Shown here piece after piece: positions 22,126 through 33,602 of a stretch of DNA of 64,000 nt. Position numbers and translations under genes: made by a program. The stretch's first letter is position 1; every line of letters starts with the position of its first letter. Origin of the DNA: Agarophyton chilense (Eukaryota; Rhodophyta; Florideophyceae; Gracilariales; Gracilariaceae); the NCBI GenBank assembly GCA_030374765.1, contig JARGXX010000092.1, positions 992,001 through 1,056,000 of the forward strand. Reading direction: 5' to 3'. A model generated the notes under the pieces. It worked only from the letters and a program-made list of their open reading frames with translations. It did not search any database and was not told the origin of the DNA.

Positions 22126-22803
22126 ATGACGCCGCCGCCACCCCGTCGCCCGCCGTACGGCCCGCCGCTGGCCGGCCCGCCGCTTGCGCCGTACCCGTAC
22201 GCGTACAGCGCGCCGTACGGCGCTCCGCCGCAGCCGCCCGGGCCGTACGGCGCGCCGCCGCCGCATCCGCCGTATGCGCCCGCCGCGTACGGCGGCGCGC
22301 CGCCCGCGTACTCCCCCGCCCCCGCCCCCTCCGCGTCTGCCGCCGCGCCGTATAGCGCGCCGTCGCCTAGCGGCTATCCCGGCGGCGCTGCGGCGCCGTC
22401 GCCGCCCGCGGGCTACGCCGCTGGCCCGGTACCGTCGCCGCAGTCGCATCCGGGCGCCTCGTACGGCGGCGCGCCGCCGCATCACCCCGGGGCGCCGCAC
22501 TCGTTCGGCGGCGGCGCTGGCGCGCCACCCCCTTCCGGCGCTGCACCCCCTCCAGGCGCTACTGCCGCCGCAGGCTATGGCGCCTATGGCCGCCCGGCCC
22601 CGCCTCCCCCCAATGGGCTGCCGGGCTACAAGGGCACGCCGCCGCCGCCGCCCGTGCCGGGCCAGCAAGACAAGCCGCCCAAGAATAACATAACCAGCAA
22701 GATCAAGGAGACGCTCAAGGATCCGAAGGCCTTGATTGAGGAGAATGCGAATAAGTTTTTGTCCAGTAGTACAGCGAAGAAGATTCTTGGGGATAGGTTC
22801 TGA
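22126..22803 (+). CDS. Proline/glycine/tyrosine-rich protein of unknown function
   Basis: 225 residues from the only ATG in the frame (22126). Residues 1-180 are low complexity: proline, glycine, alanine and tyrosine in PYG, PPYAP, GAPP and YSAPSP-like units, GC-rich at the third position. The last 45 residues are quite different (NNITSKIKETLKDPKALIEE then SSSTAKKILGDRF): charged, likely helical and probably the conserved part. No signal peptide or membrane segment. Pro/Gly/Tyr-rich tails attached to a short module are seen in annexin-, ALG-2- and RNA-associated proteins, but nothing here identifies the family. It is co-directional with GRP94, 572 bases downstream, and intact. The compositional extreme makes alternate frames look open; those were discarded. 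Confidence 0.75.
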   Translation: MTPPPPRRPPYGPPLAGPPLAPYPYAYSAPYGAPPQPPGPYGAPPPHPPYAPAAYGGAPPAYSPAPAPSASAAAPYSAPSPSGYPGGAAAPSPPAGYAAGPVPSPQSHPGASYGGAPPHHPGAPHSFGGGAGAPPPSGAAPPPGATAAAGYGAYGRPAPPPPNGLPGYKGTPPPPPVPGQQDKPPKNNITSKIKETLKDPKALIEENANKFLSSSTAKKILGDRF

Positions 22804-22830
22804 TCGCTGTTTGCCTTGTGCCCTCACTTC

Positions 22831-22874
22831 TTCGTGCTTTCTTCGTGCTTTCATCGTGCTTTCATCGTGCTTGC
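22831..22874 (+). repeat. Four tandem 11-bp repeats
   Basis: Four consecutive units of (T/A)TCGTGCTTTC just after the proline-rich gene's stop, probably in its 3' untranslated region. Confidence 0.85.
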
Positions 22875-25851
22875 GAGAAACTGTGGCGCCTGGTCCTTGC
22901 CGCGCTCGTGTGCCTTTAGCTTCGTCACATCATCTGCGTTACATACCGCTGGTATCGTGTCCGACTGCCATTGCGCTCTTCCAAACAAGCCGCTTGTCGA
23001 ATGTAAACTCAACGAACCATCACCTACGCTGTGTCCATGCTTTTCACATCTCATCCGCCGCTTTCGTTTTTCGTATCTCATTATTCGCTTCTTTTCGCAT
23101 GTCTCTAAGCTGTTTGTGCGTTCGTTCTGTTTCTCTTTGCTTCAGTGTTAACGTCACAACCAAAACAAATGTAGTCTTGCGACCACTTGCTGCAGCTCAT
23201 CTCAACCTGCATTGAAAGTCTCATCACCGTTTACCACGCCTGCCAAAATTCATTCTTGCAGCGCGCCCTCCGGAAAGATGACATTACTTCACAACTTCTA
23301 CGCAATGGCCGCTACGCTGTGCATGCGCGTGGATAGAAAACCTTCCCTGTACCACCTGCGATACCACTATCCCCATTCTGCTCATCACCGTATCACACAC
23401 CGTGCTTGTCTTCGTCGCTCCAAAACGGCATCCTAGTCTAGCAGAGGCACGTCGCTGACCTGACGTCGAAGAGAGTGAGTGAAGAAAGCTTCGCAACCGC
23501 GTGCACAGCTTGTGAGTACTTCGAAAATACGAATAAGGCCCGATTTGATATCAAAATTAACCTTGTCATAACCAAGGACCCTGTGGCGCCATCTTTCGGT
23601 GTGACGCTGAGTCAAACTTTACAGTACACTTTGGCGGAAATAAGCCGTTTCCATTACTGAATGGCCCAAATAGATGAATGAAACAAAAGTATTCCGATGT
23701 AAACTTGTTGATTTTCTTAAACCAACCCAACCGAAGATTTCTGTCAGTGATCACTAGGGGTCAGACACTCTGGATGCATAACGACTTCCAGCCTTCCCAT
23801 TTCTGCGCTTAAAAGAAGAAGACGTGTAACAACCTTAAACGGCTTCCCAAAAAGAGATATTAACCAAAAATATCCTTTCACTGAATATCCAAAGCACCTT
23901 TTTTGTGTAAGTTATTACGCGGCTTCACTTGCCGCAGATTCTATATCAGCGCTAGATTTCACATCTCTATCAAATCTTTGCGAACGTCAACGGCATCTTA
24001 ATATGTCAAATATTTCTAAACAGACTCCTTTCAGTTTTAACCCACATCAAAACTCTTTTTTCGTTAAAAACGCTTCAACAAGTACAATAATCTGATAATA
24101 GCTGCTGCTGATTTCAGCGATTTACGTCCAAATAAGGCTATTTACCGCAATAAACATATCAAGTATTTTTATAATTTATTTGGTTATTCTTGCAGCGGCA
24201 TAAATCTGACTAGAACCCAGATGTCGTATAATCAACTCTATGGTATGCTACTGTATTTTCTCGGGAGCTTAGTGACGCTCAACCGTAGGGAACGTGGTGA
24301 CGCTGAACCTTAGAAGATAGACGTGAAAAACCTCGATGGTAACAGAGCACCGTGAAAACCCGCAGCGGCAAACGGCGGGGCCACTAGCCTATGCCTTGTA
24401 GATGAACGATGGTAGGCGTCAACGCGCGGTAGAACCTATTTAGTAGTTGAGAAAAAATGAACCAAAAGGTATAGTTGTGACCCAAGTGGTGCCTGTCTTT
24501 ATCAGAATAGGGTGGAAGAGGTGCAGTTCCCTTTATGCAGTCGACTGCACTCTCCAGATAACCCGGGAGGTGCCAGCAAGGCACGGTCTCTGCCCTAGTG
24601 TCAAACACTTGGCCAGGACTGGCTACAGTGCCAGATGGCCACTCTACTACTGTACTAAAATAAATATAATTAAAATTACAATTAATAACAATTACTCCAC
24701 GAGAAAGTACATGTCAACACTACATGTGGCTGACAACACCTAGATGGTAGCTCGCTCGGAGCTGCATGGCCGATGATCCCTCGCATCAATCACATACAAG
24801 GTCAGTGTAGTATATGAACAACCTCAATGGTCAAACTTTCTGCCACTTTACGACACCAGACAGCAAATGCCTAAGCTTTTGATAATTTTTTAGGGCTTCA
24901 AGCCAAATACAATTTATTTTTTGGGTATAAAATATAGTTAGAAGTTGTCTGTGAGAGAACTCGGAGACATCAGAGTCTTTTTAATAAACCAAAATAGTAG
25001 CGGAGGTGAAAGACCTGACGGATCTAGAGAGCGCGCAATGGGCTAGACATAGGAGGCGGAAATTGAAGATACCCGTCAGTTGTGGCAGCACCAGCCACTG
25101 ACCGGTGCAATAGGAACGGCGGGGGTATTGAGACCACGTTAATAGACATTGATGTACATCGCAGGCGGATACGGAAAACTGTAAAGACACTATATGTACT
25201 TTGATAGTCGACTGTAGAAACCAAAAGAGGTAAAAGTAGTCTAGTAGGTGCTTAAAATTACAAATGTGACCGGGATGGCCATGCTTGGTGAAAATATATA
25301 TCTTACCGGCCACCCGACCTACGCTACCGCTTCTCGCCACATGGCCACAGAGACATGCACCTGATATGCACCTCCTTCTCTACTTAATCCTATCTATTTA
25401 ATACTAAATTAGCGAAAAGCTAAACTAATTGAAAACTAAACCGCTGTAGTACACGGAGCATGTTGGAAACAATCCAGGTCCAACACATATCACAAGTATC
25501 TCATCGGTGTAGCTCGCTATAATACAGAGCCCCTTTAATAGAGATTTAAGACTTCCAAAATGGAGCTGAAACGCAACTACTACACGACAGTTACAACTAT
25601 GTGCTTCTAGGTTACTATAATCGCTGCTCGCAACGTTTAAAGCAGCACACTAACACAATAAAAATATTTAACATCTAGATTTTTTTCCCTAATGCGCCAT
25701 TATGGATTTAAACACCAGCGATGGAATAAAAACTGCAGACCCTGCTGATACTCCATCTACGTGTATTCCGGCAATGCTGAAACACTGTAAGGATCACTGG
25801 ACCCACATGACCGTATACGTGACGGTTGCCACGCTGCGGCAACCTTAATTC
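22875..25851. other. Gene-free region, possible unassigned LTR remnants
   Basis: No convincing coding frame. From 23.6 kb it is AT-rich. A 17-bp motif is directly repeated at 24272-24288 and 24297-24313 (GTGACGCTSAACCKTAG). The segment 24380-24740 (a dense AT tract after a moderately GC part, ending near the Gypsy-4 3' side) has the look of an LTR but matched none of the families named here. No tRNA gene was seen. Confidence 0.4.
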
Positions 25852-27029
25852 TTAAGCATCTAGTGGTTGCGATATATAGCGCTTTAAACGACGTGCATGT
25901 ATCACTTGACGATTATATCGGTGATGCTGTGGGACTAGAGTATACCTTGGATGATCTGCTCGAACAAAAAGACAGGGTCCATAGAATTTCGAAAGCAAAG
26001 CTAGCCACTTGACTGTTGCATTGAGTGATTTGTCCTTCGCTACGAGAATCTGGTCTCCAACATGAAATCTTCTTATCTTCTCCGTGATATCCTTAGTGAC
26101 TCGTAACTCCGTGCGTCCGGCCAGAGGGTTATATACTGCCAAAGTTTCTATAGTTCTGAACGTCTCTGATGAGCTACCAAGGTACGGTTCTATGCCAGAG
26201 TCGTGCGATGAAATATAACTCGAAGGGCGACATGCAAAATTCAAGGTGTCGACGTCTGTAACCATAGAGAGTTAAGGGCCATTCTTCATCCCAATTTGAA
26301 CCATTGACTAAAACCATCTTTTAAAGAACTCTTTTAAGTGTAAAAACTAATCTCTCTGCCTCACCATCGGACATTGATGCGTATACCAGAACCGTTCTCT
26401 ATATGACTTCTCTCTATTTTATGAACAAAGTGAGTGACCTCGACTTGAAACAGGTTGCATTTTAGGACACTACGATACGAGAAAGGCCAAAAGAGGAGAT
26501 AATTCCCTTTTTCATGAAATTCATAACAGTTTCTAGAGTTGAGTCCTTTTGTTGGTGCAGTAATCGGCCAACCAGTGAGATGCTCAACATAGAGCAAGAG
26601 AAACCTTTTCCGAGCCTTACTCTTCTGAAACGGTGATGCAAAGTCAATTGAAAATATATCAAATAGAGAAGAAACAGGTGTGCGAAGATTGTTGTGGTAC
26701 CGGTGAAGCGGAGCCATTCTTTGACAAGCATCACCACTTTTCACACATTAACCGACCTCCCGATACATATTCCGCCACAAAAACAATTCTGTGATGAAAT
26801 TTCTTGTAGCTTTCATATCCCAGTGTCCACCTTCATCGTGAAAAGACCGCAGAATATCCCCTCTCTGAATAAGATCTGGCGCGCCTTGTAGGCGATTTGG
26901 GATTCTTCGAAACAGTTTTACTTCCCATACTAAGAATTTTCTTGCATTTCGTTTCACGGTTTGAGTAGGAGAGGCGTCAAGTTCAATCAACGGCAACATA
27001 CAAAGGTTTCGAGAAATGTTCCCATTCAA
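25852..27029 (-). pseudogene. Gypsy-4 integrase
   Basis: Readable in three frames: the zinc-finger region (HDEGGHWDMKATRNFI..LFLWRNMYREV), the start of the core (DIFSIDFASPFQ with the first aspartate, FLLLYVEHLTGWPI), and the C-terminal domain (KIRRFHVGDQILVAKD, KFYGPCLFVRADHPRYTL). The second aspartate and the glutamate region around 26300-26400 is not readable, so the core is probably damaged beyond indels. Confidence 0.8.
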
Positions 27030-27089
27030 CGGTCAAAGTCCAGAAAACTGGTCGACGTCTGCAGTTAAACACAAGAGGTCTCCTTCGTC

Positions 27090-28260
27090 TTAGTGCGATC
27101 TAATCCGTTCTCCATGTTCAATTCTCCAAAGATTGTTTTCCGGACCATTTTCTTTTCCAGCCCGCTCAACTATCTCGGAGTCATACTCTGCGAGAAAGTC
27201 AAGCCATCGAGCTAGACGCCCATGCATGTCATGTTTCTGTAAAGCATATGGAAGGGTTATATGATCGGTAACAAATTTGAAAGGGATGGATGACAGCAGA
27301 TACAACCTGAACTTCTTCAGCGCAAATATGACTGCTAAAGCTTCTCTTTCAGAGGCAAAATAATTTCGTTCCGCTGCAGCCATCGTACGACTAGCAAATT
27401 TTAATGGATGGATCTTACTATCTTTCTTTCTCTGCGACAATAAGGCTCCCAACGAAACAATTGTAGCATCCATTTCCACAACGAAACATTTCTCGAATTC
27501 GGGAAATGATAAACCGGTGGATCGGTTAGCTTTCTTTCAACTCACGGAAGGCTTCCAGCATATCATTTGTCCACGTCAGCTTCTTGTTTCCGGATGTAGC
27601 ATTGTGAAGACAGCTGAAGTCTCGGAGAAGTTTTTGATAAAACGAATATATTTCCCAGCTAGACTGAGAAATCTTAGTTCAGTGATTTTTGAAGGTGTCG
27701 GTGCTTCTTGAATTCTTTCAATCTTTGTTTGATCCACGAAAGCAGCAATCTTCTCAATGACGTGAACGAGTAGCGATCTTTTCAAAAGAGCGAAGAAACA
27801 ATTTGATAGTTTCAGCTTAAAATCATGCTTTCTTCTCCTTTCCAAAGTGAGTTTGGTGAGCTTCACATGTTTTTCAAGACTTCTCCGGAAATTACAATGT
27901 CGTCAATATAGACCCGGAGAAAGGGAAGATAGCGGAGGACGAAATCCATCATACGCCGAAAATTAGAAGGGGTATTTATGAGGCCAAGTAGCATAAGTCA
28001 AAACATGAACGTTCCATATCTGTTCACAAATATAGTCAACTCTTTGCATTCTTCTGACCTATTCATTTTGCGGTACCCAGAGAAGAGATCTAGCGTACTG
28101 CAGAGACAGTATCTTCCTAAGTCATCAAAGATCTCTTCCGTACGAGGAAGTGGCCAACGATCAGCTTTCGTAACCCAGTTGAGTTCCAGGTAGTCCACAC
28201 AGAATCTGGGACTCCCATCTTTCCTGGTTGTAATGAAAACTGAAAGGACAATGCCGATGC
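27090..28260 (-). pseudogene. Gypsy-4 reverse transcriptase-RNase H
   Basis: The RT opens with DYLELNWVTKADRWPLPRTE and STLDLFSGY (27998-28198). The catalytic box YIDD is intact at 27899-27910, followed by IVISGEVLKN in a shifted frame. The thumb/connection region is at 27576-27866. RNase H is at 27090-27479 (MDATIVSLGALLSQ, SEREALAVIFALKKFR, VTDHITL). Several frame changes exclude a working polyprotein. Confidence 0.88.
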
Positions 28261-28557
28261 AGAAGGTGTAATGATATCAGTATCCAGTAGTAGGTCGTTC
28301 TTCTTCCGTATAAATTCATTATGCTTCGAAGACATTCTTTTAACCCTTTGATATAAAGGATTGCTGGTTGTGAGCTCAGAAGAATGTGATACTGGAACTT
28401 CAGCAGAACGGAGATCCGTCAGGTTCCAAGCGATAACGTTAGTCCACATCAGATACGAAACCATTTCTTCCTTTTGTCCCGTAAGTATATGAGACAGTTT
28501 GGAAAGCAGAAGTACCTCCTGAGAATCAGATTCAGGGGCGTTCAGATCTGGTTTCAT

Positions 28558-29980
28558 TCATACTTTTCCATTCTCTGTTAGAGCTACAATTACTTCTTCA
28601 TCTTCAGAATCAGATTCCTCTACTGCAGCATCAGAATCATATATGAAGTCATCGCTTTCTGCGTCAGAGTCTTCTTTCCCTAAAACCTTCACATGGGCAT
28701 TATCGTAACCAAGTAAAACTCTGCCTCCGGTGATCTTCATCTTCACTTGCTAGTTCCCGAGATTAAGGCAAACCTGCAACTTCTTCTAAGTTTAACATCA
28801 GATTCTGATATCGAAAGGTGGTCCTTCATTGACAAGAAAATCTAGTGGAACTGTCAAAGCGCCGAATGAAATCGGCACGTCATAGACAGCTCTCTTGCAA
28901 AGGGTTTTATCCGCGATGGCTACTGTTGGTCTTTTTTTAGGTTTCAGTAGAATCTAAGGACGGTTTTTCGCATTAATTAGTGGAAGTTAAAAGTAGGAAC
29001 AACGCCAGAGTCCAATAGTGCCTCAGTTTTTGTCCCAAAGATTGCAACAGGGACAGCTTTAAGACGTGGACGATGTTTGCCTTCAGGGCCAACGAAAGGT
29101 CTACGAACAATGATCTCGGAAGAAGTATCCGCCAATTTCGTCATCAAACTATATCTGCGTGCATGGTTTGGTATATTTTCTTTTTGCGACACTCTTGGTT
29201 TCGTCTTCCTGGACTTTTTTTCATTATTCTTCTAATGAGTCAGTCTTTCGTGAAAAGGAGTGTTTAACAATAAAGAAAGAGGAGCACTGCTATCCGAGCG
29301 GGGTTGCTTTGGGAAGGCTTGTCTGTTCGCAGTCCTTTTTATTCTAGCCACAACATCTACTGTCCCCAGATGCTCTATTACAATTGAAACAGGCTCAGGT
29401 ACTCTTCTTGATTGGTTCGAATGCCCTCTCTTCTCTCCTTCGAAATTGGGTAATCTCTGAGCTTCTTCGGGCCCGATTTTACACCAACAGTTCATCTCAG
29501 TGTGTCCATTCATGCCACATCCATCGCTTCTTTTATCACGATCCGGGTTTGAGTCACATTGGGAGGAAAATGTCCAGTCTTTTTGCAGTATAATAAAGTC
29601 TTATCTAGATCTGGCGGTTCGTTTTGGACATCTTAAGAATGAAAACAACGATTCCAACTGATATACTAACTTGCCGACCTTTGACTCTAAAAATTGAGAG
29701 GAAGGAACTCTGTTTGACCTAGGATAGTGGATAATATCTTGACGGGGTTCACAAAGGAAGCGTGATGTCTCATCGTTTTCTTCACAGGTTCGAATGGTTT
29801 TACATGAACTTTCATCTCATTATAATCTTCTGAACCTCGGAGAACGATGTACTGTACGAGATCCGCGTATTCAATAACTGCAATTTTCAACCAGCCGAAC
29901 TTCGCTTTAGTATTGAATACTGCTTTGTCAAAAACTTGATTCATGAAACTCATTGAACGAACTTGGTCACCGTAGTCCAT
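28558..29980 (-). pseudogene. Gypsy-4 gag and protease remnants
   Basis: A gag-like N-terminal piece (29687-29980), then a zinc-knuckle remnant near 29550 (YC-KKTG-H-FPPN) and an adjacent NGHTEMNC, then the protease active site ALLDSGVVPTF near 28990-29010, and an acidic stretch at 28558-28746 (DSDAAVEESDSEDEE). All are separated by stops. Assigned mostly by position in the element and by the two short motifs. Confidence 0.65.
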
Positions 29981-30504
29981 TTTCGCCGAAATTGTTACAA
30001 CGACATCTTCTTCCGTCTCTCCGATTTCTCTGAATCGATTGATACGTCTGTGTTCTCAAAATGCTAGTTTAAATGTCAAAAACGGACGAATTGTAATGGA
30101 TAGAAACCCCGTGAATTTTTTCATTTTTGCAGTTTCATATTTATTCAAAATAACTTCACTCATTCAAAGTTGCTAGTTTTTAGAGAAATTGGACTAGCAA
30201 AAAACTGCATAATCAGATGTTTGTACGACCCCCAATCAGGTGTGCAAACTAAAACGTTGAACGTATATTTTCAAAATTTCGCTACACTCACTCATGTTCG
30301 CGTACTAGTAATTGAAGCCTGGGAATAGCAATAAATATCGGAATATTAATAGTCATCTAGTTCATCTGCGGCACATAGCCAAACTCTCATTTTACCATGA
30401 CGCCGGTGTCAGTGCCCGGAGTCCGTCTCGATTTCTCCCTACAGCCCTCCATCGCGTGAACTGCGTGCCGCAAAACTCTCCCCATATAACTATCACCGCA
30501 GCCC
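29981..30504. other. AT-rich gap
   Basis: No coding frame, LTR end or repeat shared with the rest of the window was found here. Confidence 0.4.
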
Positions 30505-31764
30505 ATGAACCATAATCTCTACCCCCCGAGCTTCTTTTCTGTTCTTCCTCCTCAACGCGCCCCCGCATTCCACACCACCTTCACCAAATACACCGACCTC
30601 CTGCTCATGGTCGTTCGCTACAACACAGCCCCAAAATGGATAGAAGACACACTGGAAACACTGGAGGACCATATTCGCTCCTTCAAACTCACGGCTGTCA
30701 CCAGCATCGGCCGTCACCACACCTCCAAGCTAGGTACCGTCAAGTTTCACCTTCTCGAACACATTGTCGAAGACATCCAAAGACACCGCGATATCCACTT
30801 CAACGATTCTGGCATCAACTAACACGTCCACACTCTGTTTAAAGCCGATTACTGCCACACCTCCAAGCGACGATCCACTGCCTACACCGAATCCATCTGC
30901 GCCATCGACAGATCGCACGTACTTCAGCACGGGAACCCCATCCCCGTTTACCCATCCCCCTCCTCCTCCTCTTCCCAAACTCTTCTCACACCCAGTCAGC
31001 CCGCCTCTATCACTGACGGCAGAACCATACCACTGTCGGACCTCATCACCGCACAAAGACTCCTCCGCCTCAACCGCCTCTCCAACTAATCCTGCTTGAA
31101 AGACCTCTTCTATCCAGACACCATTTCCACCCTCTCACAAATAGAAACCACTCCACTGTCCTCTTTCATCACCCTCTCTCTCGAAGCACTTTCCTTCCAT
31201 GAGCACCATCGCGATATCCATTTCTTACATCTCACCATCGTCATATCGCATACATCGTCGGTAGATACATTTGAAAATTGGAGGATTACCGTCCGGCACA
31301 AAAAGAAAATTCCCCTTATTGATCCCCCTATCCCAGTCATTCAAGGCATCATCCCTGCTCCCTCCTTCAGTCCCTCAAAGTCTCCAAAATTTTGAAACCT
31401 CATCGTGGCTGGAAAAACCTCCTTCATCTCTTACCCCACCATCTCGGAGTGCAAACTCAACACCCTCGTTCGACTCTCATCGACAAACAGCATCCATACC
31501 TTCACCGAACTCGCATTCGTTCAGTTCTTTGAGGTAGTCCTCCCAATGGACTACATCGACGAAACCCTCAACTGCATCTTCCTTCGCTGGGCCACGGACG
31601 ACGAAAACAACCACATTGTGCACACTGTACAGATATATTCGGCCTCAACTTCTGAAAATGTCTCCTCTTGGTTCGGTATCGTCCCTTCTCTCTCCATCTT
31701 AGGCTCCGTCCATGTCCTCCGAGATAAGTACCCCGCTCCCCCTTTCGCACCAACTCTCGACTGA
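30505..31764 (+). pseudogene. Decayed transposase-like frame
   Basis: A single plus-strand frame of about 420 codons broken only by stops at 30820 (TAA), 31087 (TAA) and 31393 (TGA). The N-terminal part reads YTDLLLMVVRYNTAPKW, LETLEDHIRSFK and LGTVKFHLLEHIVEDIQRH, then HTLFKADYCHTSKRRST. The HLLEH-type block followed by TSKR-type basic residues recalls the C-terminal side of Plavaka/KDZ-like DNA transposases. The C-terminal part contains AFVQFFEVVLPMDYIDETLN, FLRWATDDENNHIVHTVQ and SWFGIVPSLSILGSVHVLR. The family call is a recollection of pattern and not certain. No terminal inverted repeats were located. Confidence 0.4.
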
Positions 31765-31796
31765 CGCTTCCATCCCTTCTACCTCCACCGTCTCCA

Positions 31797-33073
31797 TCAG
31801 GACCCAGGTGTAAAACCATTCATTAAACCGTCGCATTTGTTCACGTCTCCAAATACTTCTTGGGTTGCACCCACAGTTCCCACTTCTTCCCCTTTTTCTT
31901 CCATTAGCTTCTCCCCTTTGCTCCCACACACTCTCGACAACCTAGTAAAATACGACTCTTTCGGTTTGCAGGCTCCAACGTAGCAACCCAGCTCAGCACC
32001 GAGACGTTTCGTCAATTTGGTCACAAAGAATTCCTCTTACACTGCAAGGCAGATCCTCCCAGTTGAAGACATCCAAATTCCCACCGTGGCAACCCTCTCT
32101 GATTTTTTTGCCACCCTCCTCCCCTCATCCGAAGGAAACACATAGTGCTCAAACTCCACAGCATTATTCTCCCTCACTACGTCCGAAGCAACCCCCAAAA
32201 TCCCATCCACTGCAGGCAGTAAATACTTACCGTATACCGTAGAAAACAATAATTTCCTCTAGCCCCCGCGTCCAACCTCCCTTTCCAACGCCATCAGAAC
32301 AAAAGCATTCAAGGCACCCAGTCTTGCAAGATGTATCAACGCCCCATCTATGCACTGAATGTCTCCATCCTTTTCCATCTTAGCACCGTACCCCATAAAC
32401 TCCTCCAGTACTTCCACTGCAACTCCATTCCTAAAGTACAAATCTTCCTCATCAAATCTTCTCAACCTCGGAAGAGCCCTCGACCCCTAATATATCAGAT
32501 CTTCAATCCAGCGCATGCGCCATGCCGGTAGCCTTCTCGGTACATCCTCATCCCCATCCCAAAATTTCTCTCAAGCCTCTTCTATCTGCTTCTTCAATTC
32601 CATTCCTAGCTCCATGTCCTCCTGCAACTTCACACGCCTTGCAATAAAGTCATAACCGAGCATCGCATACAGTTGGTCACGTGCACCGCTCTTTTGTACC
32701 CTTACCACCTCGCCCAGCATCTGTCTCATCCGCTCTCACCATGAAAAACCTCCTTCCCCTCCTCGACGCACTCCTCCTTTCTCCCAGCAGTTCTTTTGGT
32801 CTCCTATCGTTTCTTTACCACCTCCATTTCAACAGAATACAACAGAAACGGATCGCGGCCCCGTTGAAATACCTGGTCGTAGGCCTTCATCTCCGTCACC
32901 CCCTGAAACGAGAAATTCGTTTCTATGTTGTTCTGCCCTTCCACAAACAAACTCTCGTCTTTTTGCTCCCCTACGGTCTCACTCCGATTCATCCAATTCC
33001 TCGCCACCACCTTCGTTGTAAGGCAGACCTCTGACATCTCCAGCTTCGAATACTGCATGTAAAGGAGCAACAA
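31797..33073 (-). pseudogene. Unidentified decayed reading frame
   Basis: A minus-strand frame from about 32700 down to 31797, open apart from isolated stops (32259, 32037), with protein-like composition: VKLQEDMELGMELKKQIEEA, LPAWRMRWIEDLIY, YGKYLLPAVDGILGVASDVV, ERVATVGIWMSSTGRICLAV and FVTKLTKRLGAELGCYVG. A shifted upstream part is at 32804-33073 (VVARNWMNRSETVGEQKDE). It is convergent with the transposase-like frame at 30505-31764 and may be the second gene of the same mobile element or a dead host gene. I do not recognise it. Confidence 0.4.
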
Positions 33074-33088
33074 TAACGGTTGAGTCCT

Positions 33089-33477
33089 GTATGCTGCCAG
33101 GGCCTGAGGTATCTTACAGACGTCACGTGGACTGGCCCACCTCAGCTGGACTCATTTACATTATTAATTTATTTTAATTAGTGTAATTGATTAACATTAT
33201 AGTGCCAGGGAGATCCCAGCTCCTCGCCATTGCTATACACTTGGCTCGAGTGGCACCGTTTGGATACTAAACTACCCCTTTGGTACATTAGGTCCACCAA
33301 TTGGTCTTCGAGCCATCGTTTCCGTAGCTCCGACCTGTAGAACTACGCAGATATAATCAGCCCATTTCATAAAGTACTCTGGGAGTGCCGCTGTGAATAA
33401 TACGAATTTTAGGACCCCCTTCACCACGCTACCCCAGATTTAGACCAGTACGCTGACCTACCAGTCGTTGCATTACA
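33089..33477 (+). repeat. Gypsy-2 LTR (copy 2)
   Basis: 389 bp from TGTATGCTGCC to GCATTACA, matching 16030-16445 on the other strand. Confidence 0.85.
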
Positions 33478-33480
33478 TGT

Positions 33481-33495
33481 TGGTCTCCCGACTTA
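33481..33495 (+). other. Primer-binding site, Gypsy-2 copy 2
   Basis: TGGTCTCCCGACTTA three bases after the LTR. Same site as in Gypsy-2 copy 1 and Gypsy-1. Confidence 0.8.
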
Positions 33496-33602
33496 AAATC
33501 TTTTAGGCATAATTGAACGGACCACCGGAAAGAAAAACTAACCGTATTTTAACCTTTGGTTTACCTCCCTAATGCACCAAAAGTACAAAAGCAACCGCCA
33601 TT

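Larger units (their letters stand above)
25852..29980 (-). mobile_element. Gypsy-4, decayed Ty3/gypsy element without recognised LTRs
   Basis: A minus-strand element in gypsy order: gag-like region, zinc knuckle, protease, RT, RNase H, integrase. Every domain is broken by stops or frameshifts. It is AT-richer than the Gypsy-1 and Gypsy-2 copies and shares no sequence with them. Neither LTR could be matched between the two flanks. Confidence 0.85.

Noticed and set aside
22184..22850. Arginine-rich ORFs overlapping the proline-rich gene in other frames and on the other strand
   Set aside because: Shadows caused by extreme GC content of the CCG/GGC repeats.
24380..24740. LTR of Gypsy-4 at its 3' side
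   Set aside because: It has LTR-like composition, but no matching copy was found upstream of the Gypsy-4 gag near 30.0 kb, so it could not be supported.
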